From positions 206,479-270,478 of the forward strand of contig CAXAMN010005180.1 in the NCBI GenBank assembly GCA_963970005.1: DNA of 64,000 nt. The letters are read 5' to 3'. Below the pieces are notes generated by a model. That model saw nothing but the letters and a program-made list of their open reading frames with translations, ran no database searches and was not told where the DNA came from. Of this stretch, positions 1 through 11,800 are shown in pieces. The translations under genes and the position numbers were made by a program. This DNA is from Durusdinium trenchii (lineage: Eukaryota > Sar > Dinophyceae > Suessiales > Symbiodiniaceae). Numbering within the stretch: position 1 is the first letter of the stretch; every line of letters begins with the position of its first letter.

Positions 1-275
1 CCCTGGCGGGCGGAGGAATGGAACCTCGCCACATCCCCGACCGAAAAATGGACCGGAAAAAAGCCCTGGCGGGCGGAGGAATGGAGCCGTGAACATCGCC
101 CACATCCCCGACCGAAAAATGGACGGGAAAAAAGCCCCGCCGGGCGGAGCAATGGAACCGTGAACCTCGCCACATCCCCGACCGAAAAATGGACGGGAAA
201 AAAGCCCCGGCGGGCGGAGGAATGGAACCGTGAACCTCGCCACACCCCCGGCCGGAAAGCGGGCGAGAAAAAAAA
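1..275. repeat. GC-rich tandem repeat, 63-71 bp unit, about 4 copies
   Basis: The phrase GGCGGGCGGAGGAATGGA recurs with unit starts near 1, 64, 135 and 205, each followed by CATCCCCGACCGAAAAATGG and a GGGAAAAAAG tail. A fifth degenerate start (GGCGGGTGG) lies near 280. The array runs off the left edge, so its true length is unknown. A small open frame at 160-393 is a by-product of the repeat and is not called a gene. Confidence 0.85.
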
Positions 276-289
276 CATGGCGGGTGGAA

Positions 290-3200
290 AAAGACCCAGC
301 CCGATTGACCAACTCTCGACCCCGACTCGTGACCCAACTTGGTTAACATCTCAAGCCACTTACGGCAATTTGTGGTCTTGTGCAACAGGCTAGGTAAAGT
401 CTTCCTCGCGACTTCACCATGGTACGACTGTCGTTATAACTGGTTGTGCACCGAACGTCCCGACCGTGCCGACCATCCCGACCGTCCCGCTAGAATCTGA
501 TCCTACGACGCTGATCCGGCCGATTAGAATCTGATCCCAAACGCTGATCCTTGATTGACGCAAAGTCGAATCTGATCCGGCAATTGCCCGGTTCCGGGCA
601 GTTACTAACTAGATCGTCTAACAGGGTGTGTAGTTGGACCAAGGCCTGTAGATGGCCGTGAAGTTTCGTGCGTTTGTTTGCTTTTCTGTTTTTTTGCAGT
701 ACTTTTGAGGTTTCCTTGAGAGTTACACACATGCCATGCAACTGTTATAACTGATTTGCTTTGCGAGAACATGGAGTAGGGGGTCGGCTTAATGACAAAC
801 GTTGCACATGCTACGCAACTGTTTTTTCAACAGAAAGTCTTCGCAAAGGAAATTGAACCATATGGAAAGAACACCCGCGTCTTGCAGGTACACAGTCGTT
901 GGACGTGTTTAGGTCTGAAGACTTTCCAGCCTATGGTAGCATGCTGATGCTGAATGAGAGAGTCTCTGAGTACGTCTACATGTATGCATACCGACAACAG
1001 CACCTCAGAGACTCTCCGCACATGCTCTTAAAGAACTTGGAGTAAAAACCGTGCATTTTCCTATGGCCAAACGCTCAAATTGAAACTTTCCACATCTGCC
1101 CCCACTCAGAATCAAGCTCCAAAAAAAAACTAAGAACACATCCACTCTGAAAAAAAACAAAACATAAGTTTGGAATGAGTAAAACACTAACAAAACGTGT
1201 CGTAGCAAAACGCTTATGTTCAGCTCTCCCCAGTCAGGTTGCGGTCTCACCACTACAAATTCCCAAGCATGTCAGAAACCCAGTCTCGCTAAAGGTTTAA
1301 GACGTCTGCGGCGCCAAAAGCCCTACAAAACCTCACGGCCGTCTATGAGCCGTGGACCTAGCTTCTTAACGTTCCCGGGCCGGCATGTTTGACTATGGGG
1401 TATGCTTTGATGATTCCGTGTGAAGACTAAAGTAGTAGCATTTTCGGAGGGTATGCTTCGGATATGCTTCGCCTACAGCAAGTCAAAATCCCACTCCACA
1501 GATTCAATCTGGACACGTTTAAAAAATACAAACCAATTAGTTCTTGTAATCCTATGTCATGACAACTCTGTCTCGTGCGGTGTTTTGCACTAAAGGGCTC
1601 CAGACCGGTATTGAAATAGATTGTAAACGGCGCGGCTACTGACTGCAGTATGCTCCTTCCAAGCTCCAATCTGAAGTGTGAGCATGTGAGCACCTGCTTC
1701 CAAGGACTTCAAACACTCTTTTTCGACTCTGAGTTTCTGTACAGAAGTACGGGGTCACTCCACCCACCACGAACTAATCACCAATGAAGAGCCTGGCTGT
1801 GTGGTGCTGTTAGTGGGTTGTGTTCTCAACATGTTTTAGTGTAGTGTCAGTCGGCAGACTCTTCGAAAAAAAAAATCCAGCGCATTCTGTAGCCCACCGG
1901 GATACGAAGACCCTTTTCACCCAAGGTGTACCAGCAACTTTATCATCTTTATCTACAGTTTTAGGGCGACGGCGACAGCAATGGCAATGCTTTTTTGGAA
2001 GCTTCATTCCCATTGTCAAGCTCTTCATCCGAGTAAGACCCAGCACACATCTTTTTTCGGCTATTCAAGCGATGACAACCACAATGCCAGTAGTTATGTT
2101 TCACTGTTTGTTCAGCAATCCATTTCAGAATGAACAATTTGCACATGGCGCGAACTCTCGACACCTTGCGATGCTTTGGAGATCACACAGTTAGCAAAAA
2201 CACCACATTGCCTTTGAAACATCACGCCGGCTTCATCTTCATCCGAAGCTCGCGCAGCACAGGGACTACTACAGACTCTTACTCCATAACCCACCGAATA
2301 CGAATCAGCATTGCTGATTCATGTTTCTCCGGTGTGTCTCTGTGTGTGTGTGCGCGCCCCTAGTACGTGCGGTTCCCTTACACATTCTTAATTACTTATT
2401 TTCTGTACCAGTTTGCAATACTTTGCTGGAAATGAGTTGCAAGCAGCGGACTAGCGTGCAATGCTTTAGCAGCCAAAGGCTTCTTAGCAAGGGGACATGG
2501 CGCACAATCATGTCCAACGAAGCTACCTCCTTGCACGGGAAGTGAGAGCTGATCACTCTCTTGTACCTGCTTTCTCCTGCTGCATGGCTTGCATCTAAGC
2601 TAAGAACCGCCATAGCCACCTTCATGCTTCTGTTTTCAGTTCCTAACTAAAACATACTAAAACGATTGGCAAGCGGCTAGTAGTGCGGCTAGTTAAGCCA
2701 GAACCGCAACATGTTCAGCGTGATTTCTTGCATGGCACTACTCCGTTGAATGGAGAAGTTCGTGTCACGAAAGGCTTTCATGACGTTCAAAGATCGTTTC
2801 CTGGTCCCTGTATCCTTGCTTTGTAGGCCGTGGACTTAATGGACTTAGCAGGTTCTCGGTTAAGACATCTCCATCCACACATTCCCCCCCATGTGGCCCA
2901 TACTCAGTGCACATATCGATACATATCGTCTATAGAGTCTGTTTCTGGACGTTTTTCCAACGAAACATGGCTTGCCCGGCTTGACGAATTTTGAGCTCTG
3001 GTGAAACAACATTTCTAGACTCTAGATGAGTTGCTTGTTTGCACTAAGATCCATGCACCAAACTCGAGTAAACTGGGAAAGTGCCTGAAGCTATCAGCTT
3101 AACTTGAAGAAGTTGAGGAAACATGTTCAAGAAGACAGCTATGGCTGCGACAGTTGCAGAAATGCAGACATAAGCACCAAAACGAAGAAAACAACGATAA

Positions 3201-5020
3201 ACCTGTCAAGAAAAACTTGATTCCAAGATCAAGAACAAGAACACATCTGGAAAAGCGTCGCCGGGTTTGCATAGCAATCCGCTCGCACGGATGTACTTGT
3301 GGTCTGGAGCCTTGAGTAAAAAATGGACTTAGTCTGCACGGATTCGTCACTTGTCAAATTCACATTTCACCTCGTCTGTTGCACAAAAAATACTTCCACA
3401 CCACATGGGTCTTGAATTACAGCGTGTAGAGCTTGCAAGATTAAGATAGACATGCACAAAATGCCAAATGAGCCAAGTGCCTTTCCGGCCTCTTCGGTTG
3501 TCACGCAGAGGGCCCTGCCTCGATGCTATTCTGCGTTCGTGCAGTCGGATGTGCTTGGAAGCGCTGCGTTTTTCAGACCCTTTTTGCAGTTGATGTTGTG
3601 ATCTGAAAGAGGGTGCCTGCTTTTCGGCTCAAACCTTGCTGCAATCATGTGCAACAAAGGCCAACTAAAGTCAGCAGCAAAGAGTTTCAAGAGTGTTGCG
3701 ATCAAGCTACAATCTCCCATCGTGAAGCCATGTGGAGCTCTCAGCTAGCACCTGCGCGGTGGCTGTGTCACTCCTTCTAATCACCCAAATGGCAGCGTGG
3801 CCCATGGTTTATGGCTCAAAGACTTGCTGAAAGAGAAAAGAACATGACACTCACAGTGCTGCTTTGTGGCCCTGTATGGCTCGATAATCTTAATTACGCT
3901 GCCGGTGCCATGGTTGTCTGGCCTCCCCAATGGCTTCTGCCATCGCAGCATCAACCCCACTGCCTCAAACATGGAATGGAACACCAAGCGCAGCTTTGGA
4001 TCAGTGCCAAATTAGAGATGAAACAGGAAAAGCAAAATCAAACGTGAATGATCGTGAATGAATGTGTCTCTTTAATTCGTTCATCTTGTGTTTTCATCAC
4101 GCTTCATCACACTTCCACTTTTCCAAAATGTGTTCAACCTCTCCCTTTCCATAAGCCTTTGCCGGCTGAACCTCTTCGCACAGGCTCTTTTGCCTCCTCT
4201 GTCGTCTGCGAGAAGTATAGCGTAGATCAAAAACAGAACTTCTGTTTTGGTTCAGATATTCCAAAAAGCATGTTGCCTTCCAGTCCATTTCCAGCCTGGC
4301 AATTGCAGGACTTTTGCCTGCAATGAGGCTTCTCGTCATGACCTCGATGCAACTCTTTGGCACAGCATCCTCATTGTGCACTCTGGGCTTGAAACTTGCC
4401 GCACGCATAGAAGTCTGTGCATGACAAGGCCTCCGTGTATGTCCATCTCATGCAGAACTCCACTATGCAATGCTCAAAGCACACACTCCTTATCAGCCAC
4501 TTGTCTCGCACTTTCTCCACGCGCACTCGGCATATATTTATATTGTGATCGGATGGCTAAGTGAGTTCTGCAACTTCGGAAGTTCTCTCAACTGTCGTGT
4601 GTGTGTCGTGCTGTGGTTGGACAATCGTTTCAGATTTGGGATCTGTCAGCATAGAGCTTTCATCTTTGCTTGAGCCAGGCCATGGACTGAATTCTATGAG
4701 ACAGGAATTGTTTCCCATGTCACCATTGCACGCGCTCAGCATGATGCCACTTAAACATTGATTTTGGAAGCAAGGCACGTGAAAGCATTGTGTCAAGCTG
4801 TCTGAAGCACCCAACAGGGCAAATGAGCCATACCCATTCAACATCCCCAACCTGAAGTGGAACTGTATGACTTCCGGAAATCTCATTCTTGGACAGGTTG
4901 CTAAACAAGCCCTGTGCAGTGCTGAAATGCTAGGGCTCAGAAGCCAGCGCGTTCGGCCTTTGGCTGGAAAGTGGGACATGCTTCGTTTTCAAAAAGCTGC
5001 TAAGCTCGATTTTGAATGAC
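290..5020. other. Intergenic DNA without a recognised gene
   Basis: No recognisable domain was found. The longest open frame is 140 codons at 4557-4979 on the minus strand; its last 40 residues are acidic and polar and could be an exon, but nothing identifies it. A minus frame at 4097-4408 (103 codons) is equally anonymous. TG-rich stretches occur at 2336-2356. Short exons of unknown genes cannot be excluded. Confidence 0.5.
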
Positions 5021-5101
5021 ACTTGTTCCTAGTAGCGTGGCACTTGCTCCTAGTAGCGATGCCAGGAGCCCCTAGTAGCGTCCTTTGCTCCTAGTAGCCA
5101 G
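5021..5101. repeat. CTAGTAG-type dispersed repeat, locus 1
   Basis: Four CTAGTAGC cores are spaced 17-30 bp apart and joined by the linkers TTGCTC and GATGCCAGGAGC. The same words recur at 30,554-30,640, 36,466-36,616 and 37,631-37,690, so this is a dispersed family. The predicted last exon of the hydrolase gene (minus strand) runs into this block, so its extreme C-terminus may be repeat-derived. Confidence 0.75.
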
Positions 5102-7448
5102 AGTTTCTCCGGATTCTTCCAAGACCTTGCCCATACCGAACTTCCAGCCTGTCTCTGCAACTTTTCAGAGATGGCAGCGCGCTTCAAATGTTCCAGGAAG
5201 CGCCTGGCTAGAATCATTGTAAATAAGTATTCTTGAGATTCTCTTCGAATTGCCGGTCTTTCAGCAACGTTCTGAAACACTTGCCAACGCAACGCAACTC
5301 GTTCGTAGAACACATCTCCAGCCTGCAACACAAGGCGACCCTACCCCAGTACCAATTCTGGTATGCTGTGCAAATGGAGACTCTGCGAACTTCTAGAACA
5401 ACATTTGGAGGACAGAACCCAAAGCATAGAGTCCTGCATCTCCAAGTTGTTGTGATCTCCGCCCTGCAACAATTTGTGCACGGTTCTCGGTGGTGGCGAA
5501 TGCTTCAGTATCATGCAGGTGAACAGTTTGAGCACCTCCACAACATATGCTTCATAAGCAATGCCCTTCTTCACACACATTTCGTGCAAAGCCTGCAGAA
5601 CAAACAAAAGCACCAGAAAAGACTTGTGGTGACTCATCAGACTCATCAGCTCGGAAGCCTGTCCATGCCACACGGGAACAATTTCATCCCTGGTGCCATG
5701 GATCACGAACCTCATGCTGTCTGCAACCCAAGGTCTCTTACGCACTTATGACCTAAGACTTCGTTGGCCAAAACTCTTGACAAGCCACACAGGGCAGCAA
5801 ACATCGCCTCAGCTTGAAACTTGAAGTGCCTCTCTGAACTTCTACATGTAGAATGTGTCAAAAAGGACCAATCAATCTTGTCAAGCCAAGCGATGCACCA
5901 ATCTTATCAATGTTGGTGAAAATGTCTCCTGGAAGGGTAAAGCGCAAGCGGAACCTGGCCAAGACTGGACCCAGAAAACTGAACCCGTACTACACGATCA
6001 CCTTCAAAGTAGAAAAACGCACAGTGCTGAGATTGCAGCGGTATTCTGTAGATCGACACCATGGGGCTCTGGAGAATCTGGCAGCAAAACTTCCTTTGTC
6101 TTAAAAACATGTTGTCTTTAAAACTATTATATCTAATATACTATAAAAATACGTATATAGTATACATAATATATACAACCAATCACCACACCAGGACTCC
6201 GGGCGATTCCCCGGACTGGTGCGGTTTTGGCCAGGTGTATCGACGGCGCAGTTCCAATGGATCTGCCATACGGCACGATTTGTGACCAAGGGATCCCTTG
6301 GTGCAAGCAACTGCAGCTAGGCTGCTAGGCAAGGCTGTCTGAAGATCAGATGTGAAGCTTGAATTACACTTCTACATTGTACACACTGTGCTTATCTGGG
6401 CATAATGCTAGTTGATTTATTGTTCAGCTGCTTCTAAGAACTCAGCGAAGCTCCTCGCGGAGGTACCTTAGCGAGAATCTTTATGGCTTTGATATTCTTT
6501 GACCACTTGCTGTCAAGGGTCTTAAAGGCAGCTTCGATGTCCGCATACACTGCGGCTTCCTCTCACACATATTGTACGGGTACAATCAAGTGCCAGTACA
6601 TCTCATTGGACAAGCACATGCTGCGAAATTGGGTGTGGCTCACAAAAGGGTCACAGAATATTGTTGATCGGATCCTTTCGGATCCATGAATTCTGGAACA
6701 CAAAGTCCTGCGGTTGCCCAGTGCTCATACCGTAGCCAGTGTACCTTGCCAAAGAGGCGACTTGCCCACTCGAAGTCTGCAAACAAATCAGACAAGCCAC
6801 TCGTATGAGAACACGTTCACATGGAGGATATGGCTGAGCTCACGGAAGTACCTCCAGATTATGCATATGTTGTCCACCTTTCTTGTTATTCAACGCGGCT
6901 GGACCGTATGATGAGGCCAAGATCTTCGGCATTGCCGTGGCTGAAGAGCAAGGTAAAACTCAGTGGTCAACGTGATCAATGCTTCTGAAAAGCTCAGTCC
7001 AGCTACGTTCACACAATCCCAAAAGCATCACAGGGAATTACGATCTTGTCTGGCATCCTAAAGCAACTATGAACAAACACATTTAACACTTTATGAACCA
7101 TCGACTGGATATCTAAGTGATACCGATGACATCAAATGGATTCAAATGGTAAATTAGGCTGGTTCATCTCTCGTCTGAGGCTTCCACTGAGAATCCTGAC
7201 GTCGGATGAAGAAAGCTGGGATGACCTGGAGATGTAGGATGTTCGAAGCAAAAAGCAACATCGAACATGTTGACAGCCGAAGCATGTTGAAATGCACCTC
7301 TTCTCTTGAGGTTGTTAGCCAGAAGAGATTCGGATCTTTGCCATACCTTGGAAATTTTAGCTCTGGCTGCAAAATCAAACTTCAGTCTCTTGGAGGCCAG
7401 CGAAGATTGAGGAGGCTGAAAGACAAGTTTAGCAAGGCCATTGCCCAT
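5050..7448 (-). CDS. ABHD17-type alpha/beta-hydrolase (putative protein depalmitoylase), about 13 exons
   Basis: Reading the minus strand exon by exon rebuilds a serine hydrolase of the FAM108/ABHD17 family, which removes palmitate from membrane proteins. Pieces in order: MGNGLAKLVFQPP (from 7448; an MGN start suits N-myristoylation), VIPAFFIRR (7225-7201), LLFSHGNAEDLGLI (about 6955-6905), YFRELSHILHVNVFSYE (6851-6801), YTGYGMSTGQP (from 6744), AAVYADIEAAFKTL (about 6559-6500), VPYGRSIGTAPSIHLA with the nucleophile serine at codon 6261-6259, LQSPMVSIYRI (from 6077), DIFTNIDKI (5928-5899), SMRFVIHGTRDEIVPVWHGQ with the acid aspartate (5720-5659), ALHEMCVKKGIAYEAYVVE (5592-5536), GGDHNNLEM with the histidine at 5454-5452, and RRFLEHLKRAA to the stop at 5050. 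The triad is complete. Introns are about 50-300 bp: 5658-5593 is GC-AG and 5535-5464 is GT-AG. Several other splice sites are approximate. Family call is firm; substrate is inferred. Confidence 0.82.
6120..6182. repeat. AT-rich intronic tract
   Basis: A run of TA-rich sequence (TATAAAAATACG, TATATAGTATACATAATATATAC) lies in the intron between the catalytic-serine exon and the LQSP exon of the hydrolase gene. Confidence 0.5.
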
Positions 7449-7737
7449 TGCGACCTAGCCAAGATTTCTCACCAAGATCGCCACCCAATGGGCATGGACA
7501 TCGAAAATGTCCCAAGACAAAGGAGAAATCGAACTTGTGTATCCTGTTTGTGCTACTTTGCTACCATAAATCACGCCACATCCATTCCAGCAGAGCACCC
7601 GTGAGCGACTGGATGGCACAGGAAAGCATGAAGCAAGTTTCTAGACTTCATGTGCGCGAGTGACGGCAACAGGCTTAGCTGACCACAGAACAATTTAGAT
7701 CTTGTTTACTGCTGCTGTGCATGCTGTTTCGGAGATA

Positions 7738-8046
7738 TCAGTTGATGGTTGGACGCTGCTGTGTGTAAATCGATGGTGTCGTCTGACGCGCTCTTCTTTC
7801 CAGGCTGTACAGTTGGGAGAGGTCCTGCTTGACACGACCACTTCTCAACGTTGGTGCACATTGTGACAGCCCTGGAGTCGCGGGGTCGTGCCGACTGTTC
7901 CATTTAATGAATCGCACCTCCTGTTCTCTACGCAACTGCTCCAACTGGTGGGCCTGGAACATTTTTAGGTGACACGACTCCTTTTTGGTCAAGTCGTGAG
8001 GAGGGGCTGTTACAGGCTGCCCTTCTTCGTCGATGTTTAAACACAC
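7738..8046 (-). CDS. Unrecognised minus-strand open frame, possible exon
   Basis: A 102-codon frame whose first 40 residues (TAPPHDLTKKESCHL, FQAHQLEQLRREQE) have the charged, helical composition of real coding DNA rather than an antisense shadow. No domain is recognised. It sits between the decayed LINE B and the first exon of the hydrolase, all on the same strand. It may be an exon of an unknown gene or a chance frame. The flanks 7,450-7,737 and 8,047-8,640 hold nothing I can name apart from TG-rich sequence near 8,093-8,103. Confidence 0.25.
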   Translation of the reverse strand: MCLNIDEEGQPVTAPPHDLTKKESCHLKMFQAHQLEQLRREQEVRFIKWNSRHDPATPGLSQCAPTLRSGRVKQDLSQLYSLERRARQTTPSIYTQQRPTIN

Positions 8047-8639
8047 TGAGGTTCACCTTGCTTAGGCCTCTTCCGGGCATTGGCGGTTTTCAGTGTGTGT
8101 GTGTCTTTGCGCGCACATGCATTTGCACATGTTTGGCAGTGCTACCAAATGTTGTGGTCTTTGTTTGCAAAAGGCAAAGTAACACGTTGAGTAAATATGC
8201 ACAACGGGCATGCATTGTATCTAAAACATGCAAGCTCTTCGAGAGCAGCATTCTGAGAACCTCGTTCTCTGAGGCCCCAAGGCCAATATTTCAAGACTCG
8301 CCTCCAAAAAGAGCACGATGGCTATTACGTGGCATGGGCTACACCATTTGATATTGCGTGGTTAAATTGGTTCGTGTCTCGAAACTTGTCCAGGCGCAAT
8401 TGGATGTATATAAACCTATCTGCATGGATGCTACCCTTCTGAAATGGCAGCAGTTCCTTCCATCTCCGAGAACAATTCTGGTTCTACTGCGTACCTTGAT
8501 TGCAAATGATTGTGTAGTTCTGGTGTTCGATAAGCCCTTGGGCTTTCAAAGGCGTTACGATCACGTGCGCTCACGAATCCTCCGTGAAACGTGGATTGAG
8601 CGAGTTCCCCAACCACAGGTCAAAGCGCAAGAAAGAACT

Positions 8640-9185
8640 AGAAATCACACACACAGAGTCTCCAAGACTCAATCTCACGGCCAGCGCCGAGAGCGAAGGC
8701 TTTCGCCAACTGAACCCTTTCCGAATCCGTCATCCAGGCAGATGCTCCGTCAATGCACCCTTGTGCTAAGACTCTGCCGCAAGAACGTGGTTTCGTCGAA
8801 TGGAACACTCCCGGAAAAGCTTGGAGTGTCCAATTTGGACAAAAACAACATACTGTCACGCAACAACTTGTAAATATCGTACAAAGTAACTTGTTCCTGG
8901 TCGCCATCGATTTGAAAATTCCGCAAATGAAAGAGCAGAGCCAACTCACAAAATGAAATCGAGAGGCCTGGGTCAACGCTCCATCGCAGACCTTTCAAGA
9001 ACTTCACCAGGTTGGTCCACTCCGTGTGGGAGCCACGCCACTTTGTTGGCGGTTCAAGCTTATTGGGGAGCTTTGGCTTCCACGGGAATGCAGAACAGGA
9101 AATACCCCAAGGCCACTGTGGAAAGCGCACTTGACAAATAGCAGGTGACAAGTCTTTCTCATCATGACCAACCTCACCCAGAAGG
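8640..9185 (-). pseudogene. LINE B C-terminal domain after RNase H
   Basis: The minus frame covering 8750-9185 carries a tryptophan-rich segment (FPQWPWGISCSAFPWKP, then LKGLRWSVDPGLSISFCELA), joined by a frameshift near 9,180 to the RNase H frame. It appears to continue in another frame to about 8,640 (GASAWMTDSERVQLAKAFAL). I recall similar extensions downstream of RNase H in dinoflagellate LINE polyproteins, but I know no function for the domain. The much longer frame 8750-9544 contains antisense of RNase H in its first part; only the 8750-9185 portion is claimed as coding. Confidence 0.5.
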
Positions 9186-10373
9186 AGGTGCTTCTGGTGT
9201 GGGCAACATGGAATGAAGTTCAATAAGCCACCTCTGATGTCGCTCAATGATCTGATCAGCTTGTATTTGAACCTGACAATCAACCGGTGAAAGCCGTTGT
9301 GCAAGTTGCTTAGCTGCACGATCACAAAGCCTGTTGTTATAAATATGTTCAACTGTCGTCTGTTTACATCTCGCCAAGTCCTCTGTCCAGAGAGCATCTG
9401 GAACATGTTCAAAGCAGTGCGCCGGGATCCATTGCGCTTCGAATGGACGGGTATCAGTACTTGTACGCAATGCAACAACATGTGCAAGCTTTCGCCACCA
9501 CTCTTGGCAGATCCATGTGGGCGGTACGGAGGACCCTGCAACAATTATGTTGGCATGCTTAACGGCAGTCTCACAATCAGAAAAGATCTGAAGTTTTGTT
9601 GTTGCAGTGACGCAGGTCACAATGATAGCCCACACCTCAGCAGCGTAGGCGGACAGTGCCCAATGGTTAACAAGCCCTTGTCTGACTACTTCATGATTAG
9701 CGTTGACTACAGCAAAAGCTGCTGTAGCTAGCCAAAACTTCTGGCCGTGAACAAGAGAGCCGTCTGTCCACATGCGTTGACAGGTGTTTATATCAAAGTC
9801 ACCTGGGACCTCTAAGTCAGCAGCCCAAGAAATTTGTAGTCTCCGCTTTGCTATAAAAACCGGATGTTCCACATGTCCTAACATGGCAAAATTCTGTCCA
9901 AGCTCATCGCTGCGCGGCTTTCCAATAACTGAATGGACATGGTGACAATCGAAAACCAGGTGGCTAAGGGATTCCTTTGCGTGGCCACAAAACCGGCATT
10001 CAGCACTTGCAACCCATCCTGAAGCTGCAAGTCTGTCGTTGGTCAAGGTGCCCCCAATTAAGACAGACTCTAACCGGCTCTTTTGTGAAACCCCACAAAA
10101 ATCAGGCTCGCGTGGAAGTTTATGGAGAAGAGCAGTTGTTTGATGAAAATCGAAAATCCGCTTGGTAGGAAGAAAATCCTTCCGTGCTCGAGCATTCGCA
10201 AGCTGGTAACAAGCTTGTCTAGCTATCTGTTGAAGGACTTTATTGGCCTCTTTGGCAGAAACCGAAAAGATTGACACAGGTTGAGATCCACAAAAGGACA
10301 TTTGGAGATCCTGGTCAAAGCTGCGGTCTGAAGCTTGCTGGCTAACGAATGAGTGCCAGGATTGTTGATCCAA
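9174..10373 (-). pseudogene. LINE B RNase H domain with zinc motif
   Basis: The 399-codon frame begins within the linker after the reverse transcriptase. A CX2CX8HX4C motif (CRFCGHAKESLSHLVFDC) typical of LINE C-termini precedes the RNase H fold. RNase H acidic residues are visible in order: WTDGS, then AAEVWA (Glu), IFSDCETA, and CDRAAK, with WIPAH just upstream of the last. RNase H would remove template RNA during second-strand synthesis. The frame is intact but is shifted relative to the RT frame upstream and the C-terminal domain downstream, so no full-length protein can be made from this copy. Confidence 0.85.
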
Positions 10374-10381
10374 GTCTGCCG

Positions 10382-11800
10382 CTAAAGCTCATGTGTGTGA
10401 GGCATGGACTGACACATCCTTAGAATTTCGAGGATCGAACAAACGGCACAAGCAATCTTGGGATCAGTACGGTGCGGTTTGGCCAAAATGGCCTGCAGCA
10501 AAGGACGTGAACGCCATTTCGGTCTTCCAGCCCACAGTGCCCTTGCAATCGCATTCTGAATTGAGTTCATGGCGGCTTGGGGAATCTTGGTAATATGGGC
10601 CCCAAATGCAATTTGCGGGATGGTTTTTGCTCCAATGAGAAAAACCTTGGTGTGTTGGGGGACTGGCAAAGCCGCGATGTTATCCGCGTCAGCCAACACT
10701 TTCTTTAAGCGTTTCTCTTCAAAGCAAAAGGCATCTCTGTCAGAGATGTACATTTTGGTGCCTAGCACTTCAACCTCAAGAGCAAGGGGAAAATCAGGGA
10801 AAGTAGCTTTTGCAGTTTTGCGGCCAGTGGATGAAGTCGACCAAAGTGAGGACTTCCCTTCATTAAGTTTTCGGCCAACAAGTTTATCCCAGACCTTCGT
10901 AACTTCAACTGCTTTCTGAAGATATTCAATATGCTCGAGTTTGGCCCACATGTATGCGTCATCGATGTATGCACGAACCCAAATGTGTGGCAAGTTTTCC
11001 AAAAGGTGGTACCAGACTTTATTGTATGCATTCATCGCTAATAGAGAAAATGAACATCCCTGCGCCACACCATTGGCTGGTGTTGTAGAGATGGGAGAGG
11101 CCCATTTTCGATATGAGAGATGGCGGTGAAGTCCTTGATACAGTTTGATGAAAATACTCACAACTCCTTTGGGCACTCCAAACGCTAAAAGCAACGCAGC
11201 AGCAAATGCAGGGACAATGCGATCAAAGGCTTTAGCTTTGTCTAGCTTAACGCCGACAAGGGTCACATGGGTTTGCTTGGCACTGTCGATCTGCAAGCGC
11301 ATATCATTGTAAAGCGAAGACATGTACCGTCCATGGATGCCTCCAAGGATGGCATCTGGCATTGCAACGCTGTGCCATTGCTGGAGTTGAGCGTATCTAC
11401 TGCCAGTATAGGCCAAAAGGAGTGGTGGAAGGACAGTAATCAAACGCTTATTGAGAGGCGTTGCTGGTCCAGGCTTGTTAAGGATGACTTGCTTTGCGCA
11501 CACTAAAGCCTTAGGAAGAGGCAGGTGACTAGACTCAATCAAGCTAAAGAAGTGGGCCACCGGGTCTAATTCCGCAGAGGTGAAGGTTTGAAGTTCAAGA
11601 GTCCTCCACCCATCGAGACCAGGAGCCGCGTGGGCCTTTCTCTTTTGAAGGACATGGTGAAGATATGTGAAGATCATGGCCGGTGATAGCAGGGAGACTA
11701 ACCTCCTGATGTTTATCGGCAATATATGGCCATACAACTTCCAGCATTTTGAGGGGGTGCTCACACAAAGTGTTGACCCCAAACACGTCATCCCATGCAT
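10382..11800 (-). pseudogene. LINE B reverse transcriptase
   Basis: The frame of 472 codons holds the RT palm: AAPGLDGWRTLEL (region 0/1), GVKLDKAKAFDRI with the motif A aspartate, NGVAQGCSFSLLAMNAY (motif B) and VRAYIDDAYMWAK (motif C, YIDD near residue 278), followed by KLNEGKSSLWS and the thumb. The first 40-odd residues are out of register: sense coding there continues in the overlapping frame 11,595-12,452 and shifts near 11,670. This is the catalytic core that copies LINE RNA at the nicked target. Confidence 0.88.

Noticed and set aside
5341-5745. 134-codon minus-strand frame as a single intronless gene
   Set aside because: It runs through two introns; splicing gives WHGQ|ALHEM and VVE|GGDHNN, which match the hydrolase family.
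5233-5751. 172-codon plus-strand frame
   Set aside because: Antisense to hydrolase exons and introns whose catalytic motifs read on the minus strand.
8358-8873. 171-codon plus-strand frame
   Set aside because: Partly antisense to the LINE B C-terminal region; no motif.
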